Assembly (NCBI RefSeq): GCF_900095215.1
Contig: NZ_LT606949.1
Span: forward strand, 1,530,940 to 1,594,939
Direction: 5' to 3'
Length of the DNA stretch: 64,000 bases
Origin: Polynucleobacter necessarius
GTDB taxonomy: Bacteria > Pseudomonadota > Gammaproteobacteria > Burkholderiales > Burkholderiaceae
The notes under the pieces were generated by a model. The model was not told where the DNA came from. It did no database searches and was given only the letters and a program-made list of their open reading frames with translations. Shown piece after piece: positions 50,899 through 61,629 of the stretch. The position numbers and the translations under genes were made by a program. Position 1 is the first letter of the stretch. Every line of letters starts with the position of its first letter.

Positions 50899-52086
50899 AT
50901 GGATATTACATTGACCAGCCTTGAAACGGAGCATAGCGCCCTTCTAAAGGCCAAAATAGCCGCTCAGATCGCCTCGCAAGGCGGCTGGCTACCCTTTTCC
51001 CGCTACATGGAAATGGCGCTCTATGAGCCCGGAATGGGCTATTACAGCGCAGGCGCCCACAAGCTGGGTGCTGGCGGCGACTTTACGACAGCCCCAGAAC
51101 TAAGCCCCCTATTTGGTGCCGCCATCTGCTCAACCCTTCTACCGGTACTTGAAGGACTCCAAGAAAAAGGGCTTCCCGCTCAAATTCTGGAATTTGGTGC
51201 CGGCACTGGAAAGCTAGCCACCTCCATCCTGACCCGACTGAATGATCTTGGATTTAATTTAGATCGTTACAACATCATTGAAATTTCCCCAAATCTAGCG
51301 CAACGTCAACAAGAAAAAATTGGCGACACCATTCAGCAACTCACTCTTCATACGCCATGCAATTGGCTCGCAGAATTACCAGAAAATTTTAAGGGCGTCA
51401 TCCTAGCCAACGAAGTCATTGATGGCATTCCTTGCGATACCATCATTTATCAAAATGGATTTTGGTATTGGTACGGCGTTGGCCTTGAGGATGATAAATT
51501 CATTTGGAAAATAGGCGCGCCAGTTGAGCAAGCATTACTTTCAGAGAGCCTTCTTACGGGAAACTTTTCAGAAGGCTATATCACCGAACTGCACGCGTCA
51601 GCAAATGCATGGATGCGACAAATTGCCAAGCATTTAGATACCGGCTTATTTCTGACGTTTGACTATGGCTTTCCAGAGAGCGAGTACTATCACCCCCAAA
51701 GACTTGAGGACACCTTAATGGCGCACCATCGCCATCATGCGATTCAAGATCCATTTCATCTTCCAGGCCTTTGTGATTTGACTACGCACGTTGGGTGGTC
51801 GCAAATTGCGCGCAGCGCATTGGCTGAAAACGTAGATGATGTTTACCTTACCAACCAGGCTGCTTACCTGCTAGATGCAGGCATTGGCGATATTGCGTTG
51901 GAAATTGGCGACCCCAGTGACCCGGAAACCTTTCTACCAATATCTAACTCTTTACAAAAACTATTATCAGAAGCGGAGATGGGTGAGCTCTTCAAAGCAT
52001 TTGCATTTTCTAAAAATTTAGAAAGCCTGCTGCCAGGTTATACGCTCGAAGATCTACCGGGCCTGCGCGGCAGAAATAGACTCTAG
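50899..52086 (+). CDS. MidA/NDUFAF7-like SAM-dependent methyltransferase
   Basis: 395 residues of the COG1565 (DUF185) family. Marked by ALYEPGMGYYSAG, GDFTTAPELSPLFGAAI, LEFGAGTGKLATSIL (SAM motif I, near 97), ANEVIDGIPCD and FDYGFPESEYYHPQRLEDT. In eukaryotes the homolog methylates a complex I subunit; the bacterial target is not known. Intact. Ends next to cca on the other strand. Confidence 0.88.
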   Translation: MDITLTSLETEHSALLKAKIAAQIASQGGWLPFSRYMEMALYEPGMGYYSAGAHKLGAGGDFTTAPELSPLFGAAICSTLLPVLEGLQEKGLPAQILEFGAGTGKLATSILTRLNDLGFNLDRYNIIEISPNLAQRQQEKIGDTIQQLTLHTPCNWLAELPENFKGVILANEVIDGIPCDTIIYQNGFWYWYGVGLEDDKFIWKIGAPVEQALLSESLLTGNFSEGYITELHASANAWMRQIAKHLDTGLFLTFDYGFPESEYYHPQRLEDTLMAHHRHHAIQDPFHLPGLCDLTTHVGWSQIARSALAENVDDVYLTNQAAYLLDAGIGDIALEIGDPSDPETFLPISNSLQKLLSEAEMGELFKAFAFSKNLESLLPGYTLEDLPGLRGRNRL

Positions 52087-53220
52087 TTATTTTGGATGTA
52101 GAGCCGCTGTAACTGCAGCCAATCTGGCAGCACCCAATGCAGCTCCAATGCGCTCACCATTGGAGCGATCCTCCGCTGCTACACCAGCAATAATTTCCGC
52201 AGTATTGATTGCTTGCGCATTGCGCATCGCATTTACCAAAGGTAAAACTGAGAATCCTAATTTATCTGCAAGATTCAAAATGGCCTGAGCACGATCAGGC
52301 TTGCGCCAAAGATCTGCGCGATTAAACCAACCCAAAACATCTACTGCTTGATAAGCAGTATTGCGACTTTGATTGATTAGTCCTTTGGGATCGCTGAATA
52401 TTTCACAGAAATCTCGAACCTCAATTGGCATGCGTACACAATCAGCCCAAGAACGAATTTCACTCGCAGACAACTCCATAAGGGTCATTGCACAGCGCTC
52501 TTCCAAGCTATTGCCGCCATCAGAAAAATAGGCGATTAATTGCTCTCGAAATGGCTCTTCAGCCAATTTGGCAGCCAATGTAGCCGGCAATAAAGTGCTA
52601 GCAGCGCCAGTATTTAATAAAATCTGAAAGAGGTGCATCGGATTAGAAGCAACCAAGCCTCTTGCAAGCTCCTGCCAAATACGCTCGGCTGATAGGGCCT
52701 TTAACTCGCCCGATTGGGTAATTGCTTTTAAGGCGGCAAGCGTTTCATCGGCCACACTAAATTCAGGGAAACGGGCGGAGAAGCGCGCGATCCGCAATAG
52801 GCGCAATGGGTCTTCCGCAAATGCGTCTGATACATGACGAAATACTTTAGCCGCCAAATCTTCTTGACCGTTATAGGGATCAATAATAGGACCGAATTGC
52901 CTTCCATCAGCGCCCACTTCTTGCGCCATCGCATTGATAGTCAAATCGCGACGTTCTAAATCTTGCTCCAAGCTTACCGAAGGATCGGCATAAAAATGAA
53001 AGCCTTTATAGCCTTTGCCTGTCTTGCGCTCAGTACGAGCAAGCGCGTATTCAGCTTGTGTCTCTGGATGCAGAAAAACAGGGAAATCTTTTCCTACGGG
53101 GCGATAACCCTTGGCAATCATTTCTTCTACGCTTGAGCCAACGACAACATAATCAATATCATGCACCGGCAAACCCATCAGGGTGTCCCGTATGGCTCCG
53201 CCCACAGCGTAGATTTTCAT
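52087..53220 (-). CDS. cca: CCA tRNA nucleotidyltransferase
   Basis: Adds CCA to tRNA 3' ends. 377 residues: [11 protein letters not shown] and HDIDYVVVG (catalytic Asp pair, near 20), [12 protein letters not shown] (near 108), then the helical domain with [16 protein letters not shown]. It lacks the C-terminal HD phosphohydrolase domain of longer enzymes, like the short bacterial form. Overlaps the NDUFA9-like gene by one base. Confidence 0.95.
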   Translation of the reverse strand: MKIYAVGGAIRDTLMGLPVHDIDYVVVGSSVEEMIAKGYRPVGKDFPVFLHPETQAEYALARTERKTGKGYKGFHFYADPSVSLEQDLERRDLTINAMAQEVGADGRQFGPIIDPYNGQEDLAAKVFRHVSDAFAEDPLRLLRIARFSARFPEFSVADETLAALKAITQSGELKALSAERIWQELARGLVASNPMHLFQILLNTGAASTLLPATLAAKLAEEPFREQLIAYFSDGGNSLEERCAMTLMELSASEIRSWADCVRMPIEVRDFCEIFSDPKGLINQSRNTAYQAVDVLGWFNRADLWRKPDRAQAILNLADKLGFSVLPLVNAMRNAQAINTAEIIAGVAAEDRSNGERIGAALGAARLAAVTAALHPK

Positions 53221-54128
53221 TACCGCATGCCCTCTAGGCTACGACGACTTATTTTGAATACTTCTGTCAATGCATCCACACCATTTACCGGCAAGGTGTT
53301 TGGCAATTGCATTGAAGCGATATTGTCGCGCGATATTAAAGTGGGTCCCGGCAAAAACTCAAATGCTAAGGCCTGCAAATAAGCGACAAAAGCCGACACA
53401 GGAATAATGGCGCAACTGGTTTTTTCCTTACGAGCGGCAAACTCCACAATTTCTTTCATGGTGTAAACCGTTGGGCCCACCAAGTCATAAGATTGGTGAA
53501 TCGTTTGCGGCATAGAAAGAGAGTGGACAAATGCAGATGCGACATCATCCACACACACCGGCTGAAACTGAGCTTGATGATTCGCCAAAGGCATAGCCGG
53601 AAATAACCTGGTCAACTTAGCAAACAAATTAATGAATTGATCTTGCGCACCAAAGATCACTGACGGCCTCAAAATAGTCCAATCTAAATTGCTTGCTTTC
53701 ACAGCAGCCTCGCCATCGCCTTTACTGCGTTGGTACATAGAAAGTCCATGAGAATCGGCCCCCAATGCACTCATGTGCAAGTAGCGCTTCAGGCCGTGCA
53801 GCTGCATCGCCGTAATAATATTTTTTGGTAAATCCACGTGAGCGGCTTTAAAGATTTTGCCATAGGGCTTGGCTGGCTTATCGTGCAAAACACCAACTAA
53901 ATTAATGACCGCCCCATCGGTCTTGATCCGTCCACAGAGACGTTGCGGTTCGTCAAACTCGTGAATATCAGCCTCTTCTACATGAATTTTAGGCAGCATG
54001 CGCAACTCTCGAGCCGCAGCTAAATGTCCAGTTGGAATCAGCACGGAATAGCCCGCCAGTTGAAGCTGTGCGGCAATTATTCGCCCGACAAATCCATTGC
54101 CGCCAATCAATAAGATGTCATATTTCAT
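53220..54128 (-). CDS. NDUFA9-like NAD(P)-binding protein (complex I family SDR)
   Basis: 302 residues from the ATG at 54128 ([15 protein letters not shown]); the longer frame to 54197 overlaps the slt end without homology. Atypical SDR with [34 protein letters not shown] and [20 protein letters not shown]. Similar to the NDUFA9 subunit family and to sugar epimerases; its substrate in bacteria is unknown. Intact and usually next to slt and cca in relatives. Confidence 0.85.
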   Translation of the reverse strand: MKYDILLIGGNGFVGRIIAAQLQLAGYSVLIPTGHLAAARELRMLPKIHVEEADIHEFDEPQRLCGRIKTDGAVINLVGVLHDKPAKPYGKIFKAAHVDLPKNIITAMQLHGLKRYLHMSALGADSHGLSMYQRSKGDGEAAVKASNLDWTILRPSVIFGAQDQFINLFAKLTRLFPAMPLANHQAQFQPVCVDDVASAFVHSLSMPQTIHQSYDLVGPTVYTMKEIVEFAARKEKTSCAIIPVSAFVAYLQALAFEFLPGPTLISRDNIASMQLPNTLPVNGVDALTEVFKISRRSLEGMR

Positions 54129-54159
54129 CTGAAACTTTCTTGACGTAATAAAGTTTTCT

Positions 54160-56118
54160 TTAAGGAAGTTCGGATTGAGTGGCAGCCTTCGGCGCAATTA
54201 CACCTAAACGCTGCTTTAAAGATTGTGTTTGACCATTCATGACCGAGGAATAGTAATTTGCATTAGAGAGTACATTTTTTACATACACGCGCGTCTCGGT
54301 AAATGGAATGGTTTCAGCCAAAATGGCGCCCTCAGTCGGGCCAGATAACTTTTCACGCCAAGCCTTTGAACGCGAAGAGCCAGCGTTATACGCCGCGGAA
54401 GCCAGAACCCAGGATCCATCCAGATCAATGAGGACCATATTCAAATCATTACTACCCAATGTCAGATTGGTATTGGTGTCACTCAGCTTGTCGTTAGTGT
54501 AGTTGGTCATGCCAATTTTTTTGGCGACATACTTTGCCGTATTGGGCATCACCTGCATCAAACCAGACGCGCCTACAGAAGAAGCGGCATGTATAATGAA
54601 GCGAGACTCTTGACGAATTAAGCCATAGGCCCATGCCAGATTTAAATCAATCTGGCGAGCAATTGGAGATAGCTCCTCTTTGTATGGAGTTGGGTAGCGC
54701 AAACTAAAGTCATGGTCTTGCTTTGTGCGATCGGCGGTATTCACAACACGGTCGTATAAATTAATGCGCTTCGCATACTCAGCAGCGGCCAGCAACTGCT
54801 TATCAGTCATATTGCGCAACTCCCAATTCCACTCGCGATTACCTTCAAAGCGAAGATTCATGGCATATAAGCGCTCACCGCGTACAAAACCTTTGCACCT
54901 AGCCATTGCGTCGATTTCCTGCTCAGTTACTTGAGTTTTCGCAGGGGCATGATTTGATTTTCCCAATTCTTCGCGCGCCAACTGACCATAGAAGTTGTAC
55001 TGATCTGCAATTAACTCAAAACTATCTTTAGCTTTAGCATCCTGACCCTCTGCCTTTAATGCGCGACCGTACCAATATGTCCATGCAGGATCTTTAGCGC
55101 GCACTACGGGATTCATGCCATCAATCGCATTCTTGACCAAAACCCAATCTTTGGCACGCAAACCGGCACGGACTTTCCATTCTTGAGATTCAACTGAAAG
55201 CAACTCGTTATAACCAAGATCTTGTTGTAAACGATAGGCATCATCCGCATTGGGATCTAACGTTTTGGCCAAAAATTGCCCGATCACGCCCCATGCGACA
55301 GTCTGATTCTCCTTGCTGTAGCGTGATACGTTTTGAGAAAAATCCCGATAGGCTTTAGCAGGGTCTGCTTTAGCAGCCTTAACAATATCGGCAATCGGAT
55401 CCTCACCACCAATACGACGCGCCATAGTGTCATAACCTCTCTCACTAGCAGCACACCCAATCGCCTTAGCCTCGCTTGGGGACATGCCTCCGGCAGCAAC
55501 TAACGATGGCACCAACTCCTGACAAGCCTGTCCAAAGTAACTCGGGTCAAGCAACACAGAACGAGAATCCATTACTAACTTGGTTGGATTTTCACCTTGC
55601 GATAACTTTGATAATAAGGAATAGCGCTTCACTTGGGTATCGTCATTTAATACAAACTTGGCATACTCCGCGTCAAAGCGCGCCCAATCCTTGCGCTTAC
55701 CTAAAACCAGTAGCCAATCGTTACGCATGCGATCAGCCAAGGCGGTGCCTTGATATTGATTTAAAAATGCCACTACCTGCGCATCGGCACTTTAATCATT
55801 GCGTGCGCCACCAGCGCTGTCAAACAATTGTGGTTTGATCCGGAAATAGGCGACGTAATCGTCAAATGGGTAGTTAACCAAACTAGAATAGAGTTGCTGA
55901 GTCCGGAATATATCATTCTTTTTCGCAGCCTCGCGTAAATCGATAAACATCCGATCGGTATCGGTAATTTCTGCATGGGCAATCTTGCTTTCATAGGATT
56001 GAGGCAAGCTGGGCTTTTTTAACTTGTCTGCAAAACTACTGGATATGTTGAGCGCAAGACCAAAAATCAGACTCTTGGCCAATGGCAGGTACTTGCTACT
56101 GAATATTGCGGATTTCAT
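54160..56118 (-). pseudogene. slt: Soluble lytic murein transglycosylase, in-frame stop
   Basis: Periplasmic enzyme cleaving peptidoglycan glycans. Signal peptide from 56118 (LAKSLIFGLALNISSSFAD), superhelical U-domain, and C-terminal catalytic domain with IRQESRFIIHAASSVGASG (catalytic Glu) and LMQVMPNTAKYVAKKIG. TAA at 55792-55794 after GGARND cuts the export signal and first 108 residues from the remaining 538, which stay in the same frame. The catalytic part could only be made without export. Related genes have no stop here. Confidence 0.85.
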
Positions 56119-56202
56119 TCTCGCTATCTCACCATATATCTACTTGCACGACCGCAGTCGGGCAATATCTTGATTACTATACCTTCTAATTTTCGCCTGA
56201 TA

Positions 56203-56829
56203 ATGCTCGATATGCACGGGAATTCACCAAAAACTCTTCGTCAAGACTTGCTAAAACAGCGCACTGCGTTTGCAGCTGAGCAAAATTACGCTCAAATTCA
56301 AGCCCGTCTAATTGATCATCTCAATCAGTTGCTATCCGATCAAGGTAAATCTTGGCAATCTATTGCCCTCTATTGGCCCATTCAGGATGAAATCGATTTA
56401 CGCTCTACTTTGTTAGCTTGTGTCAAAAACGCCCCTAACCGAACCCTCACGCTGCCATTTGCGCGCCCAGATAAGCATCTTGATTTTTATCAATGGTGTC
56501 AAGGGGATCAACTCCTCCCAAGTAAGCATGGCGTGCCAGAGCCCAATCCCAATAATTCCCTAAGACCGCAAATCAACCCTGACTGCATTTTTATTCCCTG
56601 CGTAGGGTGGTCGAGTTCCGTGGTGAATGGCAAAATGCATTACTGGCGCCTAGGCTACGGCGGTGGATATTTTGACCGCACGCTTGCTGAGCGCAGAAAA
56701 AAAAATCCCAAACTTGTCTGCATTGGGATTGGATTTGATTGGCAACAATTAAATGATGCTCAATGGGCGGCTCAGACTCATGATGAGCCACTAGATATGC
56801 TCCTGACAGAGTCAGGCCTACTTCGATAA
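56203..56829 (+). CDS. 5-formyltetrahydrofolate cyclo-ligase
   Basis: Converts 5-formyl-THF to methenyl-THF. 208 residues from the ATG at 56203; starts at 56170 (ATT) and 56212 are also possible. Motifs: LRQDLLKQR, PFARPDKHLDFYQW and the nucleotide-binding loop RLGYGGGYFDRTLAE. Intact. Convergent with metF (1 base apart), another folate gene. Confidence 0.9.
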   Translation: MLDMHGNSPKTLRQDLLKQRTAFAAEQNYAQIQARLIDHLNQLLSDQGKSWQSIALYWPIQDEIDLRSTLLACVKNAPNRTLTLPFARPDKHLDFYQWCQGDQLLPSKHGVPEPNPNNSLRPQINPDCIFIPCVGWSSSVVNGKMHYWRLGYGGGYFDRTLAERRKKNPKLVCIGIGFDWQQLNDAQWAAQTHDEPLDMLLTESGLLR

Positions 56830-56830
56830 A

Positions 56831-57661
56831 TTACTTTGTTAGATCTAAGTTATCAGCAATTGCCAGTACAGCATCCGCCTGATTCAGTGAGTAGAAATGA
56901 ATACCGGGCGCACCAGCAGTTAGCAGCTGATCGCACAAGTCCGTTACCACCTCTTCGCCAAACGCACGAATGGACGCAATATCGTCACCATACGATTGCA
57001 GACGCAAACGAATCCAACGAGGAATTTCTGCACCACAAGCATCCGAGAATCGCAATAATTGACTGCTATTCGTGATCGGCATAATGCCAGCGATGATGGG
57101 TTGAGTCACCCCTAGATCATATGCTTCATCTACAAAACGGAAATAAGCATCGCTGTTATAAAAATATTGAGTAACCGCAGAGTTAGCGCCTGCCTTCATC
57201 TTTTGCACAAAGAAATCAACATCGCTAGCAGGCGACTTCGCCTGGGGATGCGTCTCTGGATATGCCGCCACATCGATATGAAACCAATCACCGGTTGCTG
57301 CACGAATAAATTCAACTAACTCGTTGGCATGATGAAACTCGCCGTACTGACCCATGCCAGATGGCAGGTCACCACGCAAAGTCACAATACGCTTCACGCC
57401 AAACGCCTGATATTGCTTGACCATTTCGCGCACGCTTTCACGCGAGCTGCCAACACAAGATAAGTGGGGAGCAACTGCTGCACCGGCAGCATGAATATCG
57501 CTCACCACTTTCAAAGTGCCAGACTGAGTAGATCCACCGGCACCAAAGGTCACGGAATAAAACGTAGGCTTGAGTGTTTCAGAAAAACGCTCACGCACAA
57601 GATGCAACTTACGCTCACCCTCAGGTGTTTTAGGAGGGAAGAATTCGACGCTTAATTCCAT
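56831..57661 (-). CDS. metF: 5,10-methylenetetrahydrofolate reductase
   Basis: Supplies methyl-THF to methionine synthase. 276 residues, TIM-barrel flavoprotein with SVEFFPPKTPEGE start, TFGAGGSTQSGTL, RIVTLRGDLP and GIHFYSLNQADA. Intact. Follows ahcY by 31 bases, so both may be under the SAH riboswitch. Confidence 0.95.
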   Translation of the reverse strand: MELSVEFFPPKTPEGERKLHLVRERFSETLKPTFYSVTFGAGGSTQSGTLKVVSDIHAAGAAVAPHLSCVGSSRESVREMVKQYQAFGVKRIVTLRGDLPSGMGQYGEFHHANELVEFIRAATGDWFHIDVAAYPETHPQAKSPASDVDFFVQKMKAGANSAVTQYFYNSDAYFRFVDEAYDLGVTQPIIAGIMPITNSSQLLRFSDACGAEIPRWIRLRLQSYGDDIASIRAFGEEVVTDLCDQLLTAGAPGIHFYSLNQADAVLAIADNLDLTK

Positions 57662-57692
57662 GATTTTTTGCCTAGATATCTATTTGATTGGA

Positions 57693-59138
57693 TTAATAAC
57701 GATAGTGGTCGGCCTTGTATGGGCCTTCCTTCGTTACGCCAATGTAAGCAGCTTGCTCATCAGTCAATTCGGTTAACTGCGCGTTCAGTTTCTTCAACTG
57801 TAAGCGAGCAACTTTTTCGTCCAAGTGCTTGGGCAATGTGTAAACGCCGATTGGGTATTTATTGGTCCCAACCGCATTCCACAATTCGATTTGCGCAATC
57901 ACTTGGTTTGCGAAAGAAGAACTCATCACATAAGAAGGATGTCCTGTGCCGCAACCAAGATTTACCAAGCGGCCTTTAGCCAAAATGATGATGCGCTTCT
58001 CAGGAATCCCATTTGTAGCCGGGAAAATCACATGGTCAACTTGTGGCTTAATCTCTTCCCACTTGTATTTTTCAATACCAGCAACATCAATTTCATTGTC
58101 AAAGTGCCCAATGTTACAAACGATAGCTTGGTCTTTCATCTTCGCCATGTGGTCATGCGTAATCACGTGGTAATTGCCTGTTGCAGAGACAAAGATATCC
58201 GCTTTATCAGCAGCGTAGTCCATAGTTACAACACGATAACCTTCCATCGCAGCCTGCAATGCGCAGATTGGATCTACTTCAGTAACCCAAACTTGGGCAG
58301 ATAAAGCGCGCAATGCTTGAGCTGAGCCCTTACCCACATCGCCGTATCCACAAACCACTGCAACCTTGCCGGCGACCATCACGTCAGTAGCACGCTTAAT
58401 CGCATCAACTAAAGACTCGCGGCAACCATAGAGGTTGTCGAACTTGCTCTTGGTTACCGAGTCGTTTACGTTAATCGCTGGGAACTTCAAGTCACCCTTA
58501 GCGAACATTTGATACAGGCGGCGCACACCAGTAGTGGTTTCTTCTGTAACGCCTTTGACTTTTTCTAAGCGCGTGGAATACCAAGTTGGATCTTGTGCCA
58601 ATTTTTTCTTGATGGCCGCAAACAAGATGGTTTCTTCTTCACTAGTAGGATGGTTCAAGCAAGCTTGATCTTTCTCGGCGCGCGCGCCAAGGTGCAACAA
58701 CAAAGTAGCATCGCCTCCATCGTCCAAAATCATATTGGTGTAACCGCCGTCCGCCCACTCAAAAATACGGTGCGTAAAGTCCCAGTACTGCTCAAAGGTT
58801 TCGCCCTTAATCGCAAACACTGGTGTGCCGTTAGCAGCGATTGCAGCAGCAGCATGGTCTTGTGTAGAGAAAATATTGCAAGAAGCCCATTGCACTTCGG
58901 CGCCAAGCGCCTCTAAGGTCTCGATCAACACCGCAGTCTGAATGGTCATGTGCAATGAACCAGTAATACGTGCGCCACGCAGCGGCTGTTGTGCGGCAAA
59001 CTCATCGCGAATAGCGATCAAGCCAGGCATCTCAGTTTCGGCAATCGCGATTTCTTTGCGACCAAAGTCGGTCAAGGAAATATCAGCAATCGCGCAACGA
59101 GTTGCAACAAAATTATTTAAATCAGAAACGGTATTCAT
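57693..59138 (-). CDS. ahcY: Adenosylhomocysteinase
   Basis: Hydrolyses S-adenosylhomocysteine to homocysteine and adenosine. 481 codons from the ATG at 59138 ([20 protein letters not shown]), preceded by GGAG; the extra 20 codons upstream belong to the riboswitch leader. Motifs: [41 protein letters not shown], and the NAD-binding loop [15 protein letters not shown]. Ends in DHYRY as in the family. Followed by metF. Confidence 0.97.
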   Translation of the reverse strand: MNTVSDLNNFVATRCAIADISLTDFGRKEIAIAETEMPGLIAIRDEFAAQQPLRGARITGSLHMTIQTAVLIETLEALGAEVQWASCNIFSTQDHAAAAIAANGTPVFAIKGETFEQYWDFTHRIFEWADGGYTNMILDDGGDATLLLHLGARAEKDQACLNHPTSEEETILFAAIKKKLAQDPTWYSTRLEKVKGVTEETTTGVRRLYQMFAKGDLKFPAINVNDSVTKSKFDNLYGCRESLVDAIKRATDVMVAGKVAVVCGYGDVGKGSAQALRALSAQVWVTEVDPICALQAAMEGYRVVTMDYAADKADIFVSATGNYHVITHDHMAKMKDQAIVCNIGHFDNEIDVAGIEKYKWEEIKPQVDHVIFPATNGIPEKRIIILAKGRLVNLGCGTGHPSYVMSSSFANQVIAQIELWNAVGTNKYPIGVYTLPKHLDEKVARLQLKKLNAQLTELTDEQAAYIGVTKEGPYKADHYRY

Positions 59139-59143
59139 TAATG

Positions 59144-59172
59144 CTCCAGCTAAATACGATCCAATGCTGGAG
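59144..59172 (-). promoter_or_regulatory. RBS-masking stem of ahcY
   Basis: On the minus strand CTCCAGC (59172-59166) can pair with GCTGGAG (59150-59144), which holds the GGAG ribosome site of ahcY. Seven perfect pairs with a 15-base loop. It lies between the riboswitch aptamer and the start codon and is a likely expression platform. Confidence 0.6.
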
Positions 59173-59200
59173 TAGAAACTCGCTAGCCATTGAATCATGG

Positions 59201-59312
59201 GTTAGCGAGCGCGGTTGCAATTAGCAAACCCCGGGGATTACCTTAGAGTCCACTCCCTTCAAGCCTGGGGAAGTGCTGGGTCTCAGCATTCCTTGCAACG
59301 CTCCTTGAAGGT
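59201..59312 (-). ncRNA. S-adenosylhomocysteine (SAH) riboswitch
   Basis: Aptamer recognised by the conserved blocks AAGGAGCGTTGCAA (5' part), CCAGGCTTGAAGG (middle) and GCAACCGCGCTCGCTA (3' part), with pairing CCTTCAAG / CTTGAAGG, GAGCG / CGCTC and an internal hairpin around AATGCTGAGACCCAGCA. It lies directly before ahcY, the normal place for this riboswitch class, which raises expression when SAH is high. Downstream, CTCGCTA can alternatively pair with TAGCGAG (59184-59190), a possible switching stem. Confidence 0.88.
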
Positions 59313-59341
59313 ATGCCATAATTGTAAACAATTACGGCATA
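59312..59341. promoter_or_regulatory. 30-base near-perfect palindrome before the SAH riboswitch
   Basis: The two 14-base arms (TATGCCATAATTGT and its reverse complement with one change) are separated by two bases. It abuts the 5' end of the aptamer and includes a TACAAT -10-like box on the minus strand with no good -35. It may be an operator for a methionine-cycle regulator, or a hairpin at the end of the metK transcript (in the minus-strand RNA the mismatch becomes a G-U pair). Confidence 0.55.
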
Positions 59342-59379
59342 TTTCGCCTCAATACAACTACAAACTGCTTATTTCCTAC

Positions 59380-60546
59380 TTACAGACCCGCTGCGGCACG
59401 TAATGCAGCTGCTTTGTCTGTTTGCTCCCAAGTAAATTCTGGCTCTTCACGACCAAAGTGGCCATAAGCAGCAGTCCTCTTATAAATTGGGCGCAAGAGA
59501 TTGAGCATCTTCACGATACCTTTTGGACGCAAGTCAAAGTGCTCGGAAACTAACTGCGCAATCTTCTCATCGGAGATCTTGCCCGTGCCAAATGTGCTTA
59601 CCATCACTGAAGTTGGTTTAGCAACACCAATCGCGTAAGAGATCTGGATCAAGCACTTGATTGCCAAACCAGCAGCAACCACATTTTTGGCGACATAACG
59701 ACCTGCGTATGCAGCAGAGCGGTCAACTTTAGATGGATCTTTACCAGAGAAAGCGCCACCACCGTGAGGGGCTGCACCGCCGTAGGTGTCTACAATAATT
59801 TTGCGGCCAGTCAAACCACAATCCCCTTGCGGACCGCCGATTACAAAGCGACCTGTTGGATTAACCAAGAAGTTGATAGCGCCTTTGATCAAATGCTTAG
59901 GTAATACTGGTGTGATAATCTCTTCAATAACAGCTTCACGCAATTTCTCGAGAGAAATATCTTCATCGTGCTGAGTAGACAACACAACAGTGTCGATAGA
60001 GTCAGGCTTACCATCAACGTAACGCAATGTCACTTGTGACTTAGCGTCTGGACGCAACCAGTGCAAGCGACCATCACGACGTAATTGAGATTGACGCTCT
60101 ACCAAACGATGAGATAAATGAATTGGCAAAGGCATCAACTCCGCAGTCTCATCGCAAGCGTATCCAAACATTAAACCTTGGTCGCCAGCGCCTTGATCTA
60201 AGCCATCATCATGCGCCGTATCAACGCCTTGAGCGATATCAGGACTTTGCTTGTCGTAAGCCACCAATACGGCACAGCCTTTGTAATCGATGCCATAAGC
60301 GGTGTTGTCGTAACCAATTTCACGCAAGGTGTTGCGCGCAACCTGTATGCAATCAACGTTAGCGTTTGTAGTGATCTCACCAGCCAAAACCACTAGGCCT
60401 GTGTTGCACAAAGTTTCTGCCGCAACGCGTGCAGTTGGATCTTGAGCCAAGATGGCATCTAAGATTGAATCAGAAATTTGGTCTGCTACTTTATCGGGGT
60501 GACCTTCAGAAACGGATTCTGAGGTAAAGAAGTAATCATTTGCCAT
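59380..60546 (-). CDS. metK: S-adenosylmethionine synthase
   Basis: Makes SAM from methionine and ATP. 388 residues: [18 protein letters not shown] start, [12 protein letters not shown], glycine-rich loop [20 protein letters not shown]. Intact. Upstream of the riboswitch-ahcY-metF block on the same strand. Its 204-base upstream region is divergent from htrB and holds a leader with an inverted repeat. Confidence 0.97.
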   Translation of the reverse strand: MANDYFFTSESVSEGHPDKVADQISDSILDAILAQDPTARVAAETLCNTGLVVLAGEITTNANVDCIQVARNTLREIGYDNTAYGIDYKGCAVLVAYDKQSPDIAQGVDTAHDDGLDQGAGDQGLMFGYACDETAELMPLPIHLSHRLVERQSQLRRDGRLHWLRPDAKSQVTLRYVDGKPDSIDTVVLSTQHDEDISLEKLREAVIEEIITPVLPKHLIKGAINFLVNPTGRFVIGGPQGDCGLTGRKIIVDTYGGAAPHGGGAFSGKDPSKVDRSAAYAGRYVAKNVVAAGLAIKCLIQISYAIGVAKPTSVMVSTFGTGKISDEKIAQLVSEHFDLRPKGIVKMLNLLRPIYKRTAAYGHFGREEPEFTWEQTDKAAALRAAAGL

Positions 60547-60580
60547 TGCATATTCCTTAAGTTATTAACACGATCATTGG

Positions 60581-60650
60581 GACAACTCACGTGCCAGGAA
60601 TCACAATGGCGACGCTTTAGCAGAATTTATGAATCGCTCTACAAGTTGTC
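60581..60650 (-). promoter_or_regulatory. Possible structured leader of metK
   Basis: GACAACT (60650-60644 on the minus strand) can pair with AGTTGTC (60587-60581), enclosing about 56 bases, 35 bases before the metK start. A TTGCTC-18-TAGAAT promoter-like pair lies just upstream. No known riboswitch class was recognised; pairing alone is weak evidence. Confidence 0.25.
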
Positions 60651-60750
60651 TTAACTCAGCGATGAGGGGATTCTATCCGAAAAGCGACAAATTGAGCAAG
60701 ACACACCAAAATCCCCACACTAAGAGAGCGGCATTGAATATCATTAGGGG

Positions 60751-61618
60751 GTGCGAAAACTCCTACTCAAGCTCTGTCTCAATGTGATTGCCGTGCTTCC
60801 GCTCGCTCTCGTACAGGCGATTGGCTCATTTTTAGGCATATTGGCTTATGTGGGCTCTAAACAATATCGCTCACTCTTTAGGCCTCAATATGAAGCCGTC
60901 ATTCGTTCTCGAGGCCTGCCATTCAAACCGTGGGAAGCGGTAAGGGCTTCTGAAATGCTGTTTTCAGATAGTTTGTGGATTTGGCGTAATCCCGCTAAGG
61001 CGCTTAAATTAGTTGAAGTACCAAACTGGGATGTTGTGGAGCAGGCAATTAGCGATGGGCATGGTTTGGTCATGCTCACCCCTCACCTAGGTGGTTTTGA
61101 AATCATTCCTCGTGTACTAGCACAGCACTTTCCCGCAACCATTCTGTATCGTCCCTCACGCCAAGAATGGCTTAACGAAGTGGTGGAAGATGGGCGCGAC
61201 CACCCCAATTGGTTGCAAATCCATCGAAAGCCAAAGCCGACTCCGTGACCTCATTCGAGAAATTCAGACGGGGAACTTTATTTTTATTGCGCCTGATATT
61301 GATCTTGGTCAACAGGACTCTGTCTTGGTGCCTTTCTTTGGCATTCAAACCAACAACACCACCTCAGTCTCTCGTTTAGCAAGGTTGAGTGGGGCTGAAA
61401 TATGTCTTATGACAACTACCCTAAACCAAGATCGCAAAGGCTACACCTGCCGCATCAGCGCACCTTTGCCCAACTTTCCAAGCGATGATGTTGAAAAAGA
61501 CACCGCCCGTTTAAATCAATACATCGATGAACTTGTTCGCGCAAGACCAGCAGAGTACTATTGGGTACATAAGCGCTTTAAACATAGGCCGCCCGGCGAG
61601 CCTAGTCTTTACGATTAA
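60751..61618 (+). pseudogene. htrB: Lipid A lauroyl acyltransferase (HtrB/LpxL family), frameshifted
   Basis: Inner-membrane enzyme adding a secondary acyl chain to lipid A. N-terminal hydrophobic segment, catalytic motif TPHLGGFEI (HxxxxE, near 114) and YRPSRQEWLNEVVEDGRDHP read in one frame; LRDLIREIQTGNFIFIAPDI through YYWVHKRFKHRPPGE in the next. One extra A in the run at 61227-61229 would restore a single 289-residue protein. The GTG start at 60751 has an AGGGGG sequence without spacing, so the start is uncertain. A single homopolymer indel could be an assembly error. Confidence 0.75.
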
Positions 61619-61629
61619 ACGGAAATATT

